A DNA stretch of 64,000 nucleotides from Megalonaias nervosa (Eukaryota > Mollusca > Bivalvia > Unionida > Unionidae), in NCBI GenBank assembly GCA_016617855.1, contig JAECUM010009467.1, forward strand, positions 1 through 64,000. Reading direction: 5' to 3'. This document shows, piece after piece, positions 58,901 to 64,000 of this stretch; within the stretch, counting starts at the first letter, position 1, and each line of letters begins with the position of its first letter. The notes under the pieces were generated by a model, which did not search any database, was not told the origin of the DNA, and was given only the letters and a program-made list of their open reading frames with translations. A program made the translations under genes and the position numbers.

Positions 58901-60637
58901 TGCGCAGACCGTTATAATCCAAACAAAATGTTGCTTCTCTGTAAATGGGAATAACAAACTGGTAAGTTCTTTCTTTGTTTTCAAACAAGATGAATCGTTT
59001 TTCATGACTACGAAACCAGCCTGAAATATCAAAATCTTTTGGGAACAGATTCTTTACACTTTTATTTTTAAGAGATGTAGGACCTCCTACTATTTTTATA
59101 AAAAATTCAAAGACTTCATTTTCCTCTGGGAGTTTAATGGATCCTCTGTCTGTCTGACTACATGGATTTTGGGTGGTCTTGATTTTAGGTGGTTTTTGTT
59201 TCTTGCCTTTCAACTTGGCTATCTGATCTCCAAGTGGTTCAGTGCACATTGGCTCATTATTTGCAACTGTCTGATTACCTGGATCTTGTGTGCTTTTCTT
59301 CCTAGTCTTCTCTTTCTTCAGTGAATCTGATGAGGCTTTGAATTCCTGGCTTTTTGGTTTGGGCTTTCTTATGCTCTCTGATTCCTCCTGTAAATCTGAT
59401 TTATTGATTTTCAACTCCGCAATCTGATCTCCAAGATCCTTTAATTTTGACAGCAGAACCTCTACAACTCTGTTGCTCTTGCCCTCTTGCTGAAGCAACT
59501 GTTCTAAACTTTTCTCATCTTCAGAATTAGACAAAGATGCTGAATCATCTGTATCAGGTTGTGGGACTGCTGCTGTAGCAGTCCTATTATCATTTCTGTT
59601 ATGTGAATTCCTTCTTGGCTCGTTTTGCTGCTTCCTTTCTGTTTCTTCTTCCATTGGAGCCTGAGCATCCACATTAGGTAATCTTGACTTTATTTCACCA
59701 TCAATCGTTTCAATGATACTTTCAAACAATGCTATCTTTTCCAAAGCTTTGATATTGTTGGTACTTTTATTGGCTTCCTTCCTCAGTGCAGCTAGTTTTG
59801 ATTTGTATCTTTTCATTCTATTTTTCAGAGTGGTCAGTCCAAGGTCCTTAATGTCATCAACTCCTGCAACTGTAATGTTTTTAGTCTGGTTAGATGTACT
59901 GACATCATTCGTATTAATTCTTTTATGCATAGTGTTGATTTTTGTACCCTGTTCATTGGAGCAGTTGGTTTCTGCATTTTCATCATCATCTTCACTTGCA
60001 CTCTCTGACCCATCCTCACTGGCCCTTTCACCACCACAAGCTCCATCAGTATTGCTCATTCTTCTTTCACCTTTGCCTTGCTTCCTCCCACGGCCTCTAC
60101 CTCTCCTCCTGTCATTGCCCTGTCTCTCGTTCTGCCCATCCAAACTGTCATCTCTGGGTCCTTCTTTCTCTCCATAAGTGGAATGAGGTTTACCACTGCT
60201 ATGGTCTTGTGACTTTACAGCTCCATCCTGTTTCTTTTTATGCCTATGGCCACTTCTTTTTGAAGACCCTTTCCTCATTTCCTTTCCTACTACTGTAAAA
60301 TTACTTGTTACACTAGATCCAAGGCCTTGTGGTATCCCATGTTGGTAATCCTGGCTAAACTGCTGTGGAAAAATTCCTGTTTGTCCAGTTGGTTGCATCC
60401 CAAATACAGAATTCTGGCCATACTGCTGGGGAAAAAATCCTGTTTGTCCAGTTGATGACATCATCTGACCAAGGTGTGCCTGGTTCTGATGGCCACTTCG
60501 ATTTCCTTCATTAATGCCACCTCTTGTACCACGGTGACCACCTCCTCTTTGACCACGACCAATGTGAACTCCCTGACTCCGGTTGCCATCTCCGTTACCA
60601 TCTTGCTGAGGTTGAGGCAAATTTTCTGTTTGACCAG
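22058..60637 (-). CDS. PARP12: ZAP/PARP12-like zinc-finger mono-ADP-ribosyltransferase (six exons resolved, 5' end missing)
   Basis: Exons, 5' to 3': 60637-58019, 56118-55895, 46460-46224, 37355-37156, 27273-27052, 22910-22058. All junctions have AG acceptors and GT donors, and reading phases agree across every junction. Domain order is RGG/low-complexity, coiled coils, winged-helix-like segment, four CCCH fingers, a fifth CCCH finger, WWE1, WWE2, ART catalytic domain, Ser-rich tail and CaaX box. This is the architecture of vertebrate PARP12 and PARP13/ZAP. The complete H-Y-I triad predicts mono-ADP-ribosylation, as in PARP12, whereas ZAP is inactive. The WWE2 region is expected to bind ADP-ribose polymers and the CCCH quartet RNA. 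The CCIQ C-terminus predicts farnesylation and membrane targeting, as for the long ZAP isoform. An innate antiviral or RNA stress role is inferred from family. The symbol reflects similarity, not proven orthology. Confidence 0.88.
23660..24425. repeat. 47-bp minisatellite, about 16 copies
   Basis: The unit contains ggtcacatacagctgtgctc and ttttatgcctgg. The first half carries catacagctgtgctc and the second half cactcacagctgtgttc, so two variants occupy separate blocks. Confidence 0.95.
24815..24975. repeat. Short tandem array of about 43 bp, 4 copies
   Basis: The unit contains gtcctatatttcag and ccagaagaggaaaaagt. An apparent plus-strand frame across it is a by-product of the repeat. Confidence 0.8.
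25630..25765 (+). mobile_element. Dispersed palindromic repeat family, copy 2
   Basis: Left arm gcattgcatgatgtacc and right arm gcaggtacatcatgcgatga are inverted around tatgatgtttgttctactga. It aligns with the copy near 55740. Confidence 0.5.
26300..26545. repeat. Imperfect local triplication
   Basis: The words gaggtgaatacatgctagac and ctttacaggcctaggactt occur three times (about 26318, 26377, 26461). The last two copies also share ttttcaaggctctagtcatt. Confidence 0.8.
26570..26990. repeat. Degenerate dispersed repeat of bivalve 'gggccataactt' type
   Basis: Contains aagggccataacttcatt, a second ctataacttcgtgaaaaag and an end rich in ttgcagtggggacacac. This pattern is widespread in bivalve genomes (recollection, not searched). 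It supports the proposed taxon. Confidence 0.4.
27052..27273 (-). CDS. PARP12: PARP12-like gene, penultimate exon: linker and start of ART domain
   Basis: The acceptor ttacag precedes 27273, and the donor is GTTTGT at 27046-27051. It encodes TTGVDVPLPKAWVPWDLAHA, ELVELKRKSAEFKKVEQSFF and INYICRVQNMELWMSYDG. The W-D...F..V.L....EF..V...F then I.RVQN..LW pattern is the standard entry to PARP12/13 ART domains. The exon is 222 bp, starting with the last base of a Trp codon and ending two bases into a Gly codon, consistent with both neighbours. Confidence 0.92.
28977..29941 (-). mobile_element. CR1/L2-type LINE, 5'-truncated
   Basis: The minus strand reads KLQMNDDKTEAILTT (about 29900), then LVLSRLDYCNSILSG, LLQKLQKVQNTASRIIL and SLHWLSIRSRI (29437-29650), then YGQRSFAYQGPAMWNEFP (29230-29330) and FKSALKTHLFQ. 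This is the reverse transcriptase C-terminus of CR1/L2-clade LINEs. Frameshifts break it. The 3' end has the typical gcgctatacagagtcc tail followed by an ATT/AAT microsatellite at 28977-28998. The 5' end stops abruptly near 29941, as usual for LINE copies. Confidence 0.8.
30395..30695 (+). mobile_element. tRNA-derived SINE, near full-length copy
   Basis: The head has A-box-like tggcctaagtggttaga and B-box-like ggtttcaacacc. The body matches the copies at 10650 and 33003. It ends in a CA microsatellite. Confidence 0.75.
31470..32497. mobile_element. Tc1/mariner-like non-autonomous element
   Basis: The left end gggtaatatggtcatatacc (31470) and right end ggaatatgaccatgttaccc (ending 32497) are inverted repeats of about 27 bp with about three mismatches. 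TA dinucleotides flank both sides (31468-31469, 32498-32499), the target duplication of this superfamily. Inside, two copies of ggggtaaatccgacc and a ggtcggaattaccct form subterminal repeats. No transposase was recognised within the 1.03 kb. Confidence 0.6.
32588..32700. repeat. Tandem repeat of about 22 bp, about 5 copies
   Basis: The unit contains actgcagtatattgtaatac. The core ctgcag is palindromic. Confidence 0.8.
33003..33316 (-). mobile_element. tRNA-derived SINE, full-length copy
   Basis: On the minus strand the head reads cggtggcctagtggttagag (A box) and gtgggttcgaaccccgg (B box), clearly tRNA-like and the best preserved of the three copies. The body contains ttagtgttaggactgg and ggataatgtgac. 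Confidence 0.85.
33508..33695 (-). mobile_element. Second tRNA-derived SINE family
   Basis: The minus strand starts ggaccccgagtggcagagtg (A-box region) and has catgggttcgagtcttgg (B box), then ggggttttcctgggttcttc at the end. The head resembles a tRNA-Leu/Ser-like promoter. The two opposing open frames here are artefacts of the SINE. Confidence 0.65.
33845..34960. repeat. Satellite of about 39 bp with a 196-bp higher-order repeat
   Basis: The unit contains catgcatacatggtgtctca and ttaccacttaatttaccat, about 28 copies. Between about 33880 and 34530 groups of five units recur with an exact 196-bp period (for example starts at 34060, 34256 and 34452). Copies decay toward 34960. Several overlapping frames of 60-90 codons on both strands are produced by the repeat. 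Confidence 0.9.
35290..35715 (-). pseudogene. hAT transposase, C-terminal dimerisation part
   Basis: The open frame contains SLPHSNADCERIFSSVKKNR and LEAIMIEKTRCGK. The P.SNADCERIFS..K..R...R motif is the conserved hAT dimerisation region of the ZBED/ZNF862-like group. No catalytic Asp region precedes it; the upstream 300 bp is unrelated or deleted. Confidence 0.75.
36041..36583 (-). pseudogene. hAT transposase, N-terminal BED-finger part
   Basis: After a Lys-rich start (SKRKAEDAEFLPAKKRKQKW) the frame has FAFCKLCNSDFAIGHGGAHD followed by IRQHEKANKHQ, a BED-type C2H2 zinc finger. It ends at 36041 with a stop near a gtgtgtag sequence. It pairs with the C-terminal part at 35290; about 330 bp lies between them, too little for the catalytic core. 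Confidence 0.75.
37156..37355 (-). CDS. PARP12: PARP12-like gene, exon: most of WWE2
   Basis: The acceptor ctttttcag precedes 37355, and the donor GTAAA is at 37151-37155. It encodes ELLQFTLEQKFTRKCQDTFL, NYQFKYRIDFRGMVQINMET and RERKLLRRPLF. The Y.IDF..M.Q.N..T...R.LRRRP pattern is the C-terminal half of a WWE domain. The exon starts in phase 0 and ends after two bases of a Trp codon, completed by the next exon. Confidence 0.92.
37550..37725. repeat. Degenerate tandem repeat of about 65 bp, about 3 copies
   Basis: Words agtgactggcattataa and gagggatattcc-like recur at about 37550, 37610 and 37675. Confidence 0.6.
39457..39545. repeat. 31-bp tandem repeat, 3 copies
   Basis: The unit contains ggctgtcttgtgtgcctgtt followed by acatctt. 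Confidence 0.85.
41336..41475. repeat. 43-bp tandem repeat, 3 copies
   Basis: The unit contains gacctttcccataacttaag and tgcatgccctcc. It lies in a stretch with repeated 'gacattgacctttgag' words. Confidence 0.85.
41713..42522. repeat. 29-bp satellite, about 28 copies
   Basis: The unit contains agatgccatgaagtaatggg and ataagacaa. Copies are nearly identical; variants are gagataag for gggataag and gccacgaag for gccatgaag, the latter in three adjacent units at about 42150-42210. Because 29 is not a multiple of three and the unit has no stop on the minus strand, all three minus frames stay open for 268-311 codons; these are not genes. Confidence 0.97.
44101..44238. repeat. Foldback element with about 62-bp arms
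   Basis: Left arm 44101-44164 and right arm 44177-44238 are near-complementary (for example ttactgcatttgtatggg against cccatacaaatgcagtag; gatggatatactgca against tgcagtatatccatc). The loop is about 12 nt. It is a likely small MITE or recent inverted duplication. Confidence 0.75.
46224..46460 (-). CDS. PARP12: PARP12-like gene, exon: rest of WWE1 and start of WWE2
   Basis: The acceptor attttcag precedes 46460, and the donor GTAAGT is at 46218-46223. It encodes RNYIATLEFNKPDTLTAELV, SVRRLSTVSYTKG and TQWRWFYADDFGNWWLLEP. The first part closes WWE1 (a strand set ending RRLST); WRWFYADDFGNW opens WWE2 with its hallmark W residues. It is 237 bp, phase 0 at both ends. Confidence 0.92.
47100..48380. 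repeat. Minisatellite of about 60 bp, about 20 copies, variable length
   Basis: The unit contains aaaggccccatggtcatatc and atggaagaaatatggtaata. Some units lack the cactgttagataggcag part and are only about 45 bp, so lengths alternate irregularly. Frames on either strand are by-products. Confidence 0.9.
48745..49120. repeat. Tandem repeat of about 70 bp ending in an inverted copy
   Basis: The unit contains accagcacatgttgccatgt and ggctatatttttatctcag, about five copies. At 49058-49094 the array turns back on itself: catgttgccatgttgttg and caacaacatggcaacatg form perfect 18-bp arms with a 1-nt loop, and weaker complementarity extends over about 49035-49118. Related units recur at 53330-53560. 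Confidence 0.85.
49275..50502. repeat. 62-bp satellite, about 20 copies
   Basis: The unit contains ctatcaaaactaaccttcta, ggctgtaagccagctacaag and taagacctaatgactcccaa. The array is interrupted at 50503 by a hAT element and resumes for a partial unit at 53084-53120. Confidence 0.95.
50503..53083 (-). mobile_element. hAT transposon (2.58 kb) inserted in the 62-bp satellite
   Basis: Terminal inverted repeats agacatgcctacc (50503-50515) and ggtaggcatgtct (53071-53083) are perfect over 13 bp. The 8-bp flanks gtaagacc (50495-50502) and gtaagaac (53084-53091) match at 7 of 8 positions, a hAT-type target-site duplication, and the satellite unit continues on both sides. A transposase reading frame on the minus strand spans it but is broken. 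Given a neighbouring unit as the pre-insertion sequence, the single mismatch is a later mutation. Confidence 0.9.
50817..52777 (-). pseudogene. hAT transposase with BED finger, multiply broken
   Basis: Segments in order on the minus strand: a BED finger (NAFCNICNCEFSIKSGGMFN, then IRQH) at 52532-52777; a core segment with CPFTVSTDGSSDQGNFTIFP at 52011-52352 (the catalytic Asp region); a segment with CHLIHMAAEKGG at 51729-51923; a helical segment at 51030-51563; and the dimerisation motif TIPNSSAHCERVFSLVRKNQ at 50817-50999. Breaks near 52530, 52010, 51730, 51570 and 51010 are frameshifts or stops. It belongs to the same broad group as the element at 35141 but the sequences are clearly distinct. 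Confidence 0.85.
53330..53560. repeat. Diverged copies of the 70-bp repeat
   Basis: Words gttgtgctaaataacataag, ctatatttttatctcag and agtttaccagcacat match the array at 48745-49120, with further decay. It lies beyond the hAT element and the 62-bp satellite. Confidence 0.7.
54285..54545. repeat. Tandem repeat of about 61 bp, 4 copies
   Basis: The unit contains gacaatattgtttactttac and aaatgtaagtgactgaagc. A further 30-bp duplication (caagtcagtggatatgttgg) follows at 54610-54662. Confidence 0.9.
55272..55615. repeat. 43-bp minisatellite, 8 copies
   Basis: The unit contains caattattctgactaatcat and cacatcactagtaatat. Units with catcactag and cagcactag alternate in part. Confidence 0.95.
55655..55738. 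repeat. 27-bp tandem repeat, 3 copies
   Basis: The unit contains aactgcaaacaagatagacc. It abuts the left side of a palindromic-family copy. Confidence 0.8.
55740..55860 (+). mobile_element. Dispersed palindromic repeat family, copy 3
   Basis: Left arm cattgcataatgcaccggca and right arm gatctgccatcacattatgc are inverted around tgttgcttgttctacaaatt. It is the clearest palindrome of the family. Confidence 0.55.
55895..56118 (-). CDS. PARP12: PARP12-like gene, exon: fifth CCCH finger and start of WWE1
   Basis: The acceptor tgtgtag precedes 56118, and the donor GTAAGT is at 55889-55894. It encodes ICERYLVDKCKTTGCKCHH, a CCCH finger, immediately followed by LPYIWQIKM, SWLTLDKQQIIEAERAFC and NRLDNFKVM. 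A fifth finger fused to the first WWE is the arrangement of the ZAP/PARP12 central domain. The exon starts two bases into a codon split with the previous exon and ends in phase 0. Confidence 0.92.
57345..57475. repeat. 44-bp tandem repeat, 3 copies
   Basis: The unit contains gcatattaaggtaccagtct and atctttgcatacaaacc. Copies are identical over most of their length, so the duplication is recent. Confidence 0.9.
57478..57625 (+). mobile_element. Dispersed palindromic repeat family, copy 4
   Basis: The core tgtttgttctattgattact and arm acacattatcacacagcaga match the other copies. It directly follows the 44-bp array. Confidence 0.5.
58019..60637 (-). CDS. PARP12: PARP12-like gene, large exon: RGG region, coiled coils, winged-helix-like segment and CCCH fingers 1-4
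   Basis: The acceptor ctctttttcag precedes 60637, and the donor GTTGGC begins at 58018. In order it encodes HIGRGQRGGGHRGTRGG (about 60540); a duplicated GQTGFFPQQ / GQTGIFPQQ motif; Lys/Arg- and acid-rich stretches; coiled coils (LTTLKNRMKRYKSKLAALRK; VVEVLLSKLKDLGDQIAELK); a winged-helix-like segment around VFEFFIKIVGG and FDISGWFRSHEKRFILFEN (59128-58975). Four CCCH fingers follow (58925-58575), including ICKDFVGGSCSQGQKCQFSH, VCSQYSSKNICYKPVCGYLH and ICKKCLSGKCDEGSYCTLSH. The finger spacing mirrors the RNA-binding quartet of ZAP. After the fingers comes a polar, Ser/Lys-rich linker. The exon has 872 full codons and is symmetric in phase 1. The disordered N-terminus is much longer than in vertebrate PARP12. 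Confidence 0.93.
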
Positions 60638-61129
60638 CTGAAAAAGAGAGACAGGCAGTCAGACTGGAATTAAACTGGATGAAAAGATACAAGGTTTCCA
60701 TGTAATGCCATTATGTATAGGTTCCATCTCATTTAGTACCACCCAATATGACTTTCAAAAACTCAACTGTATACAACCGATTATAACATCAGAGGCTTGA
60801 TCTGCTGCTACTGTCACCTGAAACTGATGTTTAGCACAAATAGGTTCATAAAAGTCTGTGTCCATAGTTACTATTAATGAACTATTTCCAATAATTTGTT
60901 CTCTGTTAATACATGTACATGCAAGTCAAATAAAAGCTTGCTATTTACACAACTGTTTTTATTCTCAAACATGTTACTCTTGTTTGCCACCATAACTACC
61001 ATACTGTCCAAGATTTCTTGCACGATTCTTATAACATATCTTCTGTTATGCAGGAATCTTACCGGCAAATATTACTGATAATTTTCATCTATGCTAACCA
61101 TATATACTTTCTTATAAGTGAAGTTAAAC

Positions 61130-61310
61130 ATCAAACTGCATAAATCCAGATTTGCTGTTTCACAATGTGCTGGCAGGTCTCAGTCTATGCAATTTGTTAG
61201 GAGTAATTAGTGGAATCAACAACACAGATCTGATCTGCTGGCACATTATGTGATGACATCATCAGGGTGCATGTTGTTTGTAGTTGGATTTGTCTTATAA
61301 GCAAGTACAG
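61130..61310 (-). mobile_element. Dispersed palindromic repeat family, copy 5
   Basis: The core tttgttaggagtaattagtg is the reverse complement of the core at 57478. Arm words ctggcacattatgtgatga and aatgtgctggcaggtct are present. Confidence 0.5.
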
Positions 61311-61558
61311 ATGGTAAGTAAAACAAAAGAGTTTTTCTTATTATGCCCACCTTTTATTTTAACTAGAAAATAAAAAGAAACTGAATATTAATCTAAAAAA
61401 AAATTTAACACCGAACTTAATCCAGGAATCTCACAAGGTTATTTGTTATGACCCAGGTGTTAAGTGTCCCTCTGGATTTGAGAGGCATACAAGTACCAGT
61501 TGTATATATCAAATTTAAAGACCTACATATAGACAGTGTACAAATTTGTACATAGTGG

Positions 61559-61559
61559 G

Positions 61560-61651
<92 letters not shown>
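61559..61651. repeat. Compound (TA)n-(AG)n microsatellite
   Basis: TA repeats at 61559-61576 run into an AG run of about 75 bp. Leu-Ser frames on the minus strand are artefacts. Confidence 0.95.
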
Positions 61652-61654
<3 letters not shown>

Positions 61655-61829
61655 TCACTAGTTTCGAAGTTATAATCCACATGGACAGATCATCCCCACC
61701 CCCAACCCTCAAGTCAAAAAGTTTAAATATTCCATCTTGAACATTTTGGAAGTTGTAGAACATCACATCTCTCTCTTGTACATCCGAATAGGTATGAAAA
61801 CATAATCCACATCTTGGCTTTTAAAAAGA

Positions 61830-62025
61830 GGTCACAGTGCCTTTGTGGTTAGTGTACTTGCAACAGAAAAGGCACAGGTTTAAATCTTACCACTGGATCT
61901 GCCTAGGTCAGCTACAATGGTGTGTCCATGGGCAAGGCTGTGATTTTACCCCAACTGCCTTTGGCACTAAATAACCACTATGTTTTCCTGTGTTGTAGAA
62001 CACCAAACCAAACTAAACCTATTTT
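61830..62025 (+). mobile_element. Probable tRNA-derived SINE, degenerate
   Basis: Head words gtgcctttgtggttagtgta (A-box-like) and caggtttaaatcttacc (B-box-like) are spaced as in a tRNA promoter. The body contains ggtgtgtccatgggcaaggc and the end acaccaaaccaaactaaacc. It differs from both other SINE families. Confidence 0.45.
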
Positions 62026-63834
62026 CTTAAAAAAAGTGCGAGTGTGTAAATGTGGGTAATTATGAATTACTATATATAATCACTGCTTACGTTTGCTATT
62101 CTGAACAGATTTTTTATTTTCATTTATTTTCAAGTAAGTGCCTGTTATCCATATTTTGCCGTACAAATCTAAAATTGCGTCCAGAAAATGCATGACATTG
62201 ATATTCAGATGAAATAAGACTCTCTTCAACAGACAGACTTTCTCCTGACCAAAGAGAAGTTCCAGGAATCTAATACAAGATCATTCCTTCTATCCTTTTA
62301 TTGTTTTTACTTGCTGACTGTTGATACCATGGCCAATTTTTATTTATATATATTTATATGCAAGTCATCCACAAACTTTGGTGAGGCTATATGGTTGAGA
62401 AATGAAATGTTTATGCAGAAATAATTTTTCTCCTATCCTGTACAGTGAAGCAGACTTTTGATCTTTCAACTGATAGACTTCTTTATTATCTGAAGTGCAA
62501 GCACTCCACATAAATTGGTCCAGGTCTGTAATGTAGAACTATTATTCTGCAGAAACCACATTTCTTCTATCAGTCACAGTGACTTTGTACATTGACATTT
62601 CGATCTCAAAATTTATAAGACCTTTTTCTCATTCTATGTGCAAGCCATCCATAAATTTTTTTAATCTATTAAAATAACTTTTCATTAGTATTTTTTTTCC
62701 AGACTGTAATGATCTAATGTAGTAAACAAATTTTTCTTACATGTGTCTGCAGTGAATTGGTTATAGGTATCTTCAGCAACTGACAATGGTGAAGTACATG
62801 GAAATTAAATGCCACCATCTGACATTTCGATCATTAGCAAAGCATCTCTACTAAAAAGCACAATAATATGAAGTGATTATGATCAATGGAAAGAATAATA
62901 ATGGTGATCATTATCATAAATGTGTGACCCAGGTCATATATTAATATTACTACGGAACTGTGAATAAATGTGATGCTAGTGATCTTCCAAGGAGAATTGG
63001 GTGGGTTCGAACTGCACAGGGGCTGACGCAGATCAGTCACGGTAGTACCACTATATTAGAATAGAAAGGTAAACTCAGCATAGTAATAGAAAATTGTTCT
63101 TGTACAATTGTGACCCGGGTCTGGTGTTATGTACCATTTTCTTGTTGGTGGATGCAGACCTTCACCAAATTACACTTTAGTGAGTTATATTTAGCTCACC
63201 TATAGTCTGTTCCAATGTTTACATTTGCTGTCTTTTATGATGTCAAGTACATGTGTACTGACTAATGTGCTTGTCTGTTAGGAATGAGTGCATAAAGTGC
63301 ACTAACATCAATTCCCGCTAAACTAACCAAAGTTTCTCGCATTCCTCCTCTCAGCTTTGGACACTAGATAAAACCTCAGGTCAATCCACTCTTACATAAG
63401 AAGAGCACTTGTCTTTCATGTGAGTGAAAGCAGGCAATAGCCGCAATTTGAAAGAATTATAACGCTTCTACACTTCGAGTCAATGTTTATTCCATACCAT
63501 CCCTATCTATTAATAAAACCAAGACCAGCAGTAAGTGTTGTAGTTCGTTATTTCTCCCTAAATGTAACACCCAGCTCACAAATATAATACAAACAGATCT
63601 TCTGGAGAAGTAGGAAGAAAGGAGGAGGAGGCAAACCACTTGCTATTTTCTAGTGCAAAGAGCAGAGTATATCAAGTTACCATAAATATTTTGAAAATGC
63701 TTACAATACCCTTTTCACTGTTTTCATATATTTTACATGGTTTCAGAAAAGTTAGTCAGTATAGTGCATTCCTTAAAAGCTAGTAGGTGGTAATATTTTG
63801 TGAGTCAATCTGCTAAAAGCATTTGGCTACCTAC

Positions 63835-63878
63835 CGCTGCTCCCAGTTGAGGGAGCATCTGCACACCCCACTGTTACT
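63835..63878 (-). CDS. Candidate upstream mini-exon of PARP12-like gene
   Basis: The acceptor ttttag precedes 63878, and the donor GTAGGT (63829-63834) follows. The 44-bp exon ends one base into a codon, matching the phase needed at 60637, and would read VTVGCADAPSTGSS. Short length and lack of homology make this weak; other donors nearby also fit. Confidence 0.2.
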
Positions 63879-64000
63879 CTAAAATCTTTGCCCACTACTT
63901 ACCATTCGTTTTTTTGTTCTATAGAGAAAAGCATATCTTGTGGTCAGACTGCATTAAATACCATTCTGGCTAGGATGTGCTTAGTAAATAGAGCAGGGAA

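Larger units (their letters stand above)
60638..63834 (-). other. Upstream intron or 5' region of PARP12-like gene
   Basis: No firm exon. It holds a palindromic-family copy (61130-61310), a TA/AG microsatellite (61559-61651), a probable SINE (61830-62025) and degenerate 'gacattgacctt' repeats (62400-62650). The first coding exon may lie here or beyond 64000. Confidence 0.5.

Noticed and set aside
59713..60298. Open frames of 118 and 154 codons opposite the large exon
   Set aside because: They are antisense shadows of the coding exon; no domain or splice support.
22058..60637. Catalytically dead ZAP-type PARP
   Set aside because: His, Tyr and Ile of the mono-ART triad are all present, so an inactive ZAP-like domain is unlikely.
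60638..60701. ATG at 60701 as the start of the large zinc-finger protein
   Set aside because: The first 22 codons are intron read-through: a polypyrimidine tract and AG acceptor lie directly before 60637, and the phase-1 entry implies an upstream exon.

Overview
The window looks like nuclear genomic DNA of a marine invertebrate, most likely a mollusc and plausibly a bivalve. The evidence is AT-rich sequence, a multi-exon animal gene with long introns, tRNA-derived SINEs, hAT and CR1/L2-type transposon remnants, very dense minisatellites, and degenerate repeats of the 'gggccataa...' and 'cagtgacattgacctttgag' kind that are common in bivalve genomes. The species cannot be named from sequence alone.

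Positions 1-8950 are a virus-derived element of the Maverick/Polinton-adintovirus type. On the minus strand lies a morphogenesis block: a small basic GDGLGD-type protein, a double-jelly-roll major capsid protein, a pX-like protein, an adenain-type protease, a fibre-like protein, a small unknown protein, a small membrane protein and a spike/penton-like gene. Some of these genes are intact. The capsid, protease and spike genes are broken by frameshifts, stops or an insertion. On the plus strand at the left edge are a frameshifted Cys-rich zinc-binding gene and a NUMOD4-HNH-NUMOD1 endonuclease, also frameshifted. I find no DNA polymerase B, integrase or packaging ATPase here, so the copy is partial or continues left of the window.

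Positions 8950-21860 are non-coding: microsatellites, a SINE, a roughly 1.7-kb array of a 40-bp unit and other tandem repeats.

Positions 21870 to about 63900 (minus strand) hold one large gene for a ZAP/PARP12-like protein. Six exons can be fixed by splice sites, reading phase and domain continuity. In order they encode an RGG/low-complexity and charged N-terminal region with coiled coils, a winged-helix-like segment and four CCCH zinc fingers; a fifth CCCH finger entering the first WWE domain; the rest of WWE1 and the start of WWE2; the rest of WWE2; a linker into the ADP-ribosyltransferase domain; and the catalytic domain with an H-Y-I triad, a Ser-rich tail and a C-terminal CaaX box (CCIQ). 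The 5' end is not resolved; one possible upstream mini-exon is at 63835-63878. The introns carry two hAT elements, a Tc1/mariner-like element, a LINE fragment, several SINEs, a dispersed palindromic repeat family (five copies in the window) and more than a dozen unrelated minisatellites.

The most notable points are the CaaX box on a catalytically complete ZAP/PARP12-like protein, the viral structural module with mixed gene integrity, and a hAT insertion that splits a 62-bp satellite and leaves a readable target-site duplication.
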